Source: Clostridiaceae bacterium
GTDB lineage: Bacteria > Bacillota_A > Clostridia > Clostridiales > Clostridiaceae
Assembly (NCBI GenBank): GCA_029256485.1
Contig: JAQSXU010000123.1
Location: forward strand, 1 to 9,562
Direction of reading: 5' to 3'
DNA: 9,562 nucleotides
Made by a program: the position numbers and the translations under genes. Numbering within the stretch: the stretch's first letter is position 1; every line of letters starts with the position of its first letter. This document shows positions 6,251 through 9,562 of this stretch, piece after piece. The notes below the pieces were generated by a model. It was not told where the DNA came from. It saw nothing but the letters and a program-made list of their open reading frames with translations, and did no database searches.

Positions 6251-6889
6251 ATGCCTACCTTAACACATCGTAAATGTAGGACTACCAAAGTTCGAATTGA
6301 TATAGTTGCCAATTTTCATCTACAATTAATTGCTCATGCAAAATTATTGCCAGGGCAAATAAAAGAGAGTGATGCTCTAGACACTATAACAGACATCTAT
6401 TATGAATTTTTATGTACTTCAAAATTTAATTCAAATGAGCAATATTTAATTACATGCGGAAGTGGCGCTGGTAAAGAACTAATTAAATTAGCCAATATAA
6501 CAAATGTTCCTCCAGCTTTTAATCCATTCATGGAAGAAAACAATGGTGGAAATGGCGGAGGCGGTGCTAATGGCAATCCAACCTCTAGAGCACTATGGGA
6601 TCCTATGGCAAAAGAATTGCATAACGCTATAATGTGGCTTATTTGCTTATATGATATCGATCCACCAAATGGGCCATTATTAGAAATTAAAGCAAATCTA
6701 GAAAGTTGGCCAAACTCCAAACCATTTCCATCTAAAATAAAAGCTATTAATACAATAGTAAAAAAATATACTACAGATATGAAATTAACCGACAAAATAA
6801 ATGAACATAATTTTGAAAATCTTAGGCAATTTACATTTTCTCATTTAAATTCTATCTTAGAAGAAGATAACGTAAAATCTTATTTTTAA
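6251..6889 (+). CDS. Unknown 212-aa two-part protein
   Basis: I do not recognise this protein. It is soluble, with no signal peptide or membrane segment. The N-terminal part (1-96) has a basic start (TLTHRKCRTTKVR) and then mixed helices. A Gly/Asn-rich linker at about 97-110 (NNGGNGGGGANGNP) joins it to a helical C-terminal part (111-212) with aromatic and Lys-rich stretches. The linker suggests two domains that move independently. GSGAGKE at about 70-76 looks like a P-loop but lacks the leading glycine and the Ser/Thr after Lys, so ATP binding is not supported. AGAAGGAG lies 9 bp before ATG 6251. It is a single-gene unit with its own promoter, operator candidate and terminator, divergent from the wall-binding gene, and most likely an accessory gene. 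Confidence 0.75.
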   Translation: MPTLTHRKCRTTKVRIDIVANFHLQLIAHAKLLPGQIKESDALDTITDIYYEFLCTSKFNSNEQYLITCGSGAGKELIKLANITNVPPAFNPFMEENNGGNGGGGANGNPTSRALWDPMAKELHNAIMWLICLYDIDPPNGPLLEIKANLESWPNSKPFPSKIKAINTIVKKYTTDMKLTDKINEHNFENLRQFTFSHLNSILEEDNVKSYF

Positions 6890-6894
6890 ATTAT

Positions 6895-6926
6895 AATCCG
6901 GCTAGATATTTTAGTCGGATTTTTTA
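6895..6926 (+). terminator. Rho-independent terminator of the 212-aa gene
   Basis: AATCCGGCTA (6895-6904) and TAGTCGGATT (6912-6921) form a 10-bp stem with one G-U pair, followed by a run of six T. It begins 5 bp after the TAA stop. Confidence 0.8.
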
Positions 6927-6963
6927 TGTTATTATCTTATATACCAAACCAGTAATATATAAG

Positions 6964-6988
6964 AAAGCATTTCAGAAATCGCTTTTTC
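6964..6988 (+). terminator. Second terminator-like hairpin
   Basis: AAAGC-ATTT (6964-6972) pairs with AAAT-C-GCTTT (6976-6985), with one bulged C, and is followed by a short T-tract. It resembles the hairpin at 7159-7180 (shared AAAGCATTT and GCTTTT), so the two may be diverged copies of one element. The area from 6990 to 7150 holds no gene I can support. Confidence 0.4.
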
Positions 6989-7158
6989 AGTATATAGACT
7001 TAGTTCTAATATTTTACTTTCAAATTCTGATTTTAGAGCAATATTTACGATATTGTCTTATATTTCTCCATTTTGTAGGGCAAAGTCTATATTTACTGCA
7101 ATTCAGATAAAAACTATTAATAAATGCTCGAGCAGGCTCTGAGCCCATACCTATAAGG

Positions 7159-7180
7159 AAAGCATTTTGGGGATTGCTTT
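7159..7180 (+). other. Hairpin enclosing the TTG start of the rha-like gene
   Basis: AAAGCA (7159-7164) pairs with TGCTTT (7175-7180) around a 10-nt loop that contains the TTG start codon at 7167. AAGGAA (7155-7160) lies partly in the left arm. The hairpin is either a translation control element or a former terminator joined to the coding sequence by deletion. It resembles the hairpin at 6964-6985. Confidence 0.35.
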
Positions 7181-7619
7181 TATTGATAGCAGAGAAGTGG
7201 CTGAAATGTTAGAGAAAGAAAATAAAGAAATTATGAGAATGATTGATAGCTACGATCCACTCAAAGAAAGTACTAAACGCAGAATAGTAGGAATAGCTCC
7301 AACTCTAACTAAAGGTAACGTTACCCTTGGTGATAATTTTATAGCTAAAATAGAAATTGAACTAAAAACGTTGGAAACACTAGGATTAAGCAACGTCATA
7401 AATTTTAAGGTGGCTAAATATTACGATTCTCAAAACAAAGAAAGACCATGTTATGAATTAGAACGTGATGGAATTTTAATGCTTTTAAATTCAGAAAGTA
7501 CACTTGTAAGATTAAAAACTATTGAATATATAAACATTCTTGAAGTAGAAAACCAAAAATTAAAACAGGAACAACAATTAATTTTAGCAAATAACGAAAT
7601 AGAATACAGAAACATATAG
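7167..7619 (+). CDS. Rha-family phage regulatory protein, decayed
   Basis: The first 30 residues (FIDSREVAEMLEKENKEI) match the start of Rha-family phage regulators and antirepressors, which act on phage gene expression by DNA binding. The later stretch YYDSQNKERPCYELERDGI (about 85-103) fits the conserved second half of the domain. A coiled-coil-like tail follows (VENQKLKQEQQL). The start is TTG 7167 with AAGGAA 6 bp upstream; no in-frame ATG stands near the domain start. The frame ends at an amber codon (7617-7619), after which phage-type coding sequence continues in the same frame. I infer a pseudogene or a chimera of a Rha and an ORF6N gene. It is a remnant of a prophage. Confidence 0.6.
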   Translation: MGIAFIDSREVAEMLEKENKEIMRMIDSYDPLKESTKRRIVGIAPTLTKGNVTLGDNFIAKIEIELKTLETLGLSNVINFKVAKYYDSQNKERPCYELERDGILMLLNSESTLVRLKTIEYINILEVENQKLKQEQQLILANNEIEYRNI

Positions 7620-7766
7620 AATAATTTCAATAATAATGAAAAAAGATTTATTGAAGGCAAACATTATTATAAGCTCGAGGTCGAAGAATTGAAGAAATTC
7701 AAAAAGGTAGTTACCGAAAGTAACGACCAAATAATTTCTAATAAAACAACTTTCTGTAGATATTAA
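7620..7766 (+). pseudogene. ORF6N-like antirepressor fragment
   Basis: Directly after the amber codon at 7617 and in the same frame lies a 48-codon stretch ending at TAA 7764-7766. It reads NNFNNNEKRFIEGKHYYKLE followed by VEELKKFKK. This closely fits the core of the ORF6N domain of phage antirepressors, where RN-F-x(2)-N-x(2)-RF-x-EG-x-HYYKL is typical. The rest of the domain (a tryptophan- and leucine-rich half) is missing, and the frame ends after NKTTFCRY. The upstream coding frame may supply the preceding residues (EYRNI), so the amber codon may have replaced a sense codon. This is a broken gene that could be read only by stop readthrough. Confidence 0.5.
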
Positions 7767-7865
7767 TTCTAATTTGTCATTATTCTGACACAATAAATTA
7801 CTATAATAAAATCATAGTTAATGATAAAACTTTTTTTCATAAATATTTACCCTATTATATAAAGT

Positions 7866-7913
7866 TGAAGAGTAGCATTCATATTCCCCTTATGACATGC
7901 TACTCTTCATTTT
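7866..7913. terminator. Long inverted repeat, bidirectional terminator
   Basis: TGAAGAGTAGCAT (7866-7878) pairs perfectly with ATGCTACTCTTCA (7897-7909). An inner TCATA/TATGA pair extends the stem with one bulged base around a short loop. TTTT follows on the plus strand. It lies between the rha/ORF6N remnant and the convergent HTH gene ending at 7942, and can end both. Confidence 0.7.
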
Positions 7914-7941
7914 ACTATATATGCTTTTATGTATTACATAT

Positions 7942-8226
7942 TTAACCTAATGCAATCTTTGCATTTTCTATTTTTCTTTTATACATATCAATTTCTCTCT
8001 CCAGTTCTTCAATGCACCTCTCTAATCTTCTTCTCTCTACTGGAGAAAGTGGGTTTAATTCAAGTCCTGCATTTTCAATTTCTTCAATTTGTCTTAATGC
8101 ATATCTTGTAGCTTGAATCTTTGGAACTCTTTTAATTATTCCAGTTTGTTCATATTCAATAATTGTCCTGGTTGTAAGATTCCATCTATCTGCTAACTCT
8201 TTACGGCTTAACAATGTTTGTTCCAT
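7942..8226 (-). CDS. Phage-type helix-turn-helix (MerR-like) DNA-binding protein
   Basis: The N-terminal 35 residues of this 94-aa protein (LLSRKELADRWNLTTRTIIE at about 5-24, then YEQTGIIKRV) form a winged helix-turn-helix of the MerR/excisionase type. The first helix lies near 8-15 and the recognition helix near 18-26. RYALRQIEEIE fits the wing and following helix. Residues about 60-92 (ERRRLERCIEELEREIDMYK) form a coiled coil, likely for dimerisation. Proteins of this form are frequent in Clostridium prophages as small regulators or excisionases. GTGAGGAA lies about 7 bp before ATG 8226. A TATACT (8262-8267) could serve as -10, with no clear -35. The gene precedes a terminator at 7866-7913 and is last in a leftward row of small phage-like genes. 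Confidence 0.8.
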   Translation of the reverse strand: MEQTLLSRKELADRWNLTTRTIIEYEQTGIIKRVPKIQATRYALRQIEEIENAGLELNPLSPVERRRLERCIEELEREIDMYKRKIENAKIALG

Positions 8227-8347
8227 AAGCTATTCCTCACAAATTAAATATACTCCTTTATAGTATAATTTTGCTCGCACCTATTTGTTTCCCTATAACA
8301 ACCTTTTTTTATCATATCAATTTTTATATTAAGTTATGTTGTTTTTC

Positions 8348-8596
8348 CTATAATACCTCTATATCTTCTATATAGCTTACTCCTCTAATTACATTGTCAT
8401 CATCAAGTACAAGGTGAATCATGTCATCCTCTTCTTCATATTTTGACCACTCTATAAATGATAATTTTCCAATAAATATGTTGCTTTTATCGTCAGTAAT
8501 TTTAATATGATCTCCTATTTCAATATACATATCAATACCACTCATATCATTCTCTTTTGTGACTTTCATGCATGGAGCAATGTCAGTAATTACCAT
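8348..8596 (-). CDS. Unknown 82-aa acidic protein
   Basis: I do not recognise this small cytosolic protein. It appears beta-rich: the segment MYIEIGDHIKITDDKSNIFI and the following GKLSFIEW could be a small barrel. The acidic patch YEEEDD lies in the second half. A GTG at 8608 extends the frame, but AAGGTGG (8605-8611) stands 8 bp before ATG 8596, so the ATG is preferred and the GTG belongs to that site. No membrane segment is present. It lies between other small leftward genes with gaps of about 100 bp. Its size and context suggest a phage or plasmid early-region gene, with function unknown. Confidence 0.7.
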   Translation of the reverse strand: MVITDIAPCMKVTKENDMSGIDMYIEIGDHIKITDDKSNIFIGKLSFIEWSKYEEEDDMIHLVLDDDNVIRGVSYIEDIEVL

Positions 8597-8693
8597 ATTG
8601 TAATCCACCTTTCATTATATTTTATATCGTTACTAAATCATGCCACAATAATTCCATTAAATTCAAATGTTTATATACATACTTATCATTAAC

Positions 8694-9065
8694 TTATTTT
8701 ATATTTCTACTGACATAAGGATCATTAATTAATTGAAATCCACATTTAAAGTATTCAGATAGCCTAGGGAATTTATCAATTATTCTACCAATAACAATAT
8801 TTTTATTAAATTCCTTCTGTTCTTTTAAAAATATAGTATTATAATATACGTCAATTAACTCTTCCGCAGTATTGTAATCAAGTAGTTCTAACTTGGTATA
8901 CTTCTCTCTACCAGCATGCATTAAACATTCTAAAACTATTATTTCATCTTTAGAAAAACTACTAATTAATTGCTGAAATTTTGAGGAATCATTCATATTA
9001 TTTGAATTTACATATTCCATTATCTTATGTTCTTTTTGCATAATACTTTTAATTGCATCATTCAT
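8694..9065 (-). CDS. Unknown 123-aa mostly helical protein
   Basis: I do not recognise this protein. It is predicted mostly helical, with a charged N-terminal region (NDAIKSIMQKEHKIMEYV), a leucine-rich stretch (DEIIVLECLMHAGREKYTKL) and an Arg/Lys/Phe-rich C-terminus. It has no membrane segment. GAGGTG stands about 7 bp before ATG 9065. TATAAT (9087-9092), with TTTGAA (9109-9114) 16 bp upstream, may be its promoter. It belongs to the same leftward small-gene row as the HTH protein and is probably phage-derived. Confidence 0.7.
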   Translation of the reverse strand: MNDAIKSIMQKEHKIMEYVNSNNMNDSSKFQQLISSFSKDEIIVLECLMHAGREKYTKLELLDYNTAEELIDVYYNTIFLKEQKEFNKNIVIGRIIDKFPRLSEYFKCGFQLINDPYVSRNIK

Positions 9066-9086
9066 AATATCACCTCATTTAAAATT

Positions 9087-9114
9087 ATTATATTTTATAA
9101 TAAAGTTCTTCAAA
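9087..9114 (-). promoter_or_regulatory. Possible promoter for the 123-aa gene
   Basis: On the minus strand TTTGAA (9109-9114) and TATAAT (9087-9092) are 16 bp apart, upstream of the ribosome-binding site GAGGTG. The -35 is only partly consensus. Confidence 0.35.
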
Positions 9115-9163
9115 GCAATAAAAATTCCTTTATTGTAATAATCAATATTAAGTTGAATTCAAT

Positions 9164-9187
9164 AGAACACCTATATTTCTATAGATG
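9164..9187 (-). repeat. 24-bp repeat, copy 2 (hairpin-forming)
   Basis: Identical to 4373-4396 in the same orientation. It lies 6 bp past the stop of the minus-strand gene ending at 9193. The copies are 4.8 kb apart. Confidence 0.8.
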
Positions 9188-9189
9188 CT
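9166..9189 (-). terminator. Repeated hairpin after the 73-aa gene
   Basis: On minus-strand RNA, AGCATCTATA pairs with TATAGGTGTT through ten pairs, two of them G-U, around a GAAA loop, followed by CTATT. The one base that differs from copy 1 in the stem (A to G) keeps pairing as G-U. The T-tract is weak. Confidence 0.5.
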
Positions 9190-9192
9190 CAT

Positions 9193-9414
9193 TTAATTTA
9201 ATTTATCTATTATCTTTTCCTTAACTTCTTCTTCAGAGTAATATTTCTTAGGTTTGTCTTTATCTCTAAAAACATAACCCATCTTATAGAATATTTGAAC
9301 ACTTTCAATGTACATTTTATCCCACACAGGATTTAGTATTTTTCTTTTCGTATCTGCTTTACACATGACAATCCCTAATTTTTCAAATGTTATGTAAACA
9401 GGTTTATTCTCCAA
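9193..9414 (-). CDS. Unknown 73-aa charged protein, TTG start
   Basis: I do not recognise this small, basic, cytosolic protein. It holds a motif-like run VWDKMYIESVQIFYKMGYVF and a charged end (DKPKKYYSEEEVKEKIIDKL) typical of small phage or plasmid proteins. The start is a TTG at 9412-9414, directly next to the TAA (9415-9417) of the upstream gene. AAGGATG lies about 9 bp before the TTG, inside the end of that gene, so translation is probably coupled to it. Its stop lies 3 bp before a hairpin (9166-9189) that may end the transcript. Confidence 0.65.
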   Translation of the reverse strand: MENKPVYITFEKLGIVMCKADTKRKILNPVWDKMYIESVQIFYKMGYVFRDKDKPKKYYSEEEVKEKIIDKLN

Positions 9415-9562
9415 TTAAATCACATCCTTAAAATATCGTTCTAGGTCAATCCTTCTTTCAACTGCTCTATAAGTATTATCATAAGTACCAATTAATTCAT
9501 CTCTATATTTTCTACCACTAGTCCTTCCCCATAAACTTTCCTTAATTTTTCTGAGAGCCTTA
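9415..9562 (-). CDS. Partial gene at right edge, unknown
   Basis: A minus-strand frame enters from the right edge and ends at TAA 9415-9417 after 48 codons with no internal stop. The visible C-terminal part begins KALRKIKESLWGR, continues DELIGTYDNTYRAVERRI, and ends ERYFKDVI. It is rich in Arg, Lys and Asp and appears helical. The start lies outside the window, and I do not recognise the family. Its stop touches the TTG start of the 73-aa gene, so the two form a tightly coupled pair. Confidence 0.6.
   Translation of the reverse strand, partial: KALRKIKESLWGRTSGRKYRDELIGTYDNTYRAVERRIDLERYFKDVI

Noticed and set aside
6455..6481. P-loop-like GSGAGKE in the 212-aa protein
   Set aside because: Walker A needs G-x(4)-GK-(S/T); the leading Gly and the Ser/Thr are missing.
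6400..6795. 131-aa minus-strand ORF
   Set aside because: It is opposite the 212-aa gene, which has a promoter, ribosome-binding site and terminator; the Pro-rich run is the antisense of the Gly linker.
7451..7793. Two 69-aa minus-strand ORFs
   Set aside because: Opposite the Rha/ORF6N-like sequence; low-complexity Phe/Ile/Leu content typical of antisense frames.
7929..8111. 60-aa plus-strand ORF
   Set aside because: Shadow of the HTH gene; rich in Phe/Leu from antisense reading of charged helices.
8507..8692. 61-aa plus-strand ORF
   Set aside because: Overlaps the ribosome-binding site and start of the 82-aa gene in antisense; no site of its own.
4373..9187. CRISPR array or attachment-site pair from the 24-bp repeats
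   Set aside because: Only two copies 4.8 kb apart, each after a gene end and forming a hairpin; no integrase in the window.
9027..9224. 65-aa plus-strand ORF
   Set aside because: AT-rich chance frame running across the promoter of the 123-aa gene and the repeated hairpin.

Overview
The window is very AT-rich. Gene starts are preceded by strong purine-rich ribosome-binding sites, TTG starts occur, and short intrinsic terminators are frequent. Together these suggest a low-GC Firmicute, most likely a Clostridium. The content looks like an accessory region or decayed prophage/genomic island: small unrecognised genes, a broken phage antirepressor, a phage-type helix-turn-helix protein, a nuclease-helicase cassette, and no housekeeping genes. 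No rRNA, tRNA or CRISPR array was seen.

Layout. Positions 1-540 hold no convincing gene; there is a structured, terminator-like element read on the minus strand (112-195) and a doubtful 36-codon ORF. A small cysteine-containing protein (595-945, +) has a clear promoter. It ends in a hairpin that also serves as terminator for the convergent minus-strand cassette at 1021-4030. That cassette reads, in transcription order: an Mrr-like PD-(D/E)XK nuclease, an SF2 DEAH helicase, and a 102-aa unknown protein coupled to the helicase by an ATGA overlap. No methyltransferase is present in the window. I infer a nucleic-acid-targeting defence-type module. From 4184 to 4315 (+) lies an untracked 43-aa hydrophobic/basic peptide resembling type I toxins in general form. 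Next come two minus-strand envelope genes: a four-TM protein (4496-5173) and a membrane-anchored choline-binding-repeat protein with a C-terminal sunset-like domain (5204-6004). They are divergent from a 212-aa unknown protein (6251-6889, +) that has its own promoter, a palindromic operator candidate and a terminator.

The right third is phage-derived. A TTG-started Rha-like ORF (7167-7619, +) runs in frame through an amber codon into an ORF6N-like fragment (to 7766). A long inverted repeat at 7866-7913 then separates it from a leftward group of small genes: an HTH/MerR-like protein (7942-8226), three unrecognised proteins, and a gene cut off by the right edge. A 24-bp sequence occurs identically at 4373-4396 and 9164-9187. 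Each copy lies just downstream of a minus-strand gene and forms a full hairpin only in the minus-strand RNA.

Best candidates for something undescribed are the nuclease/helicase/small-protein cassette with its neighbouring small hydrophobic peptide, and the structured RNA-like element at the left edge. All functions are inferred from motifs read by eye; no database search was possible.
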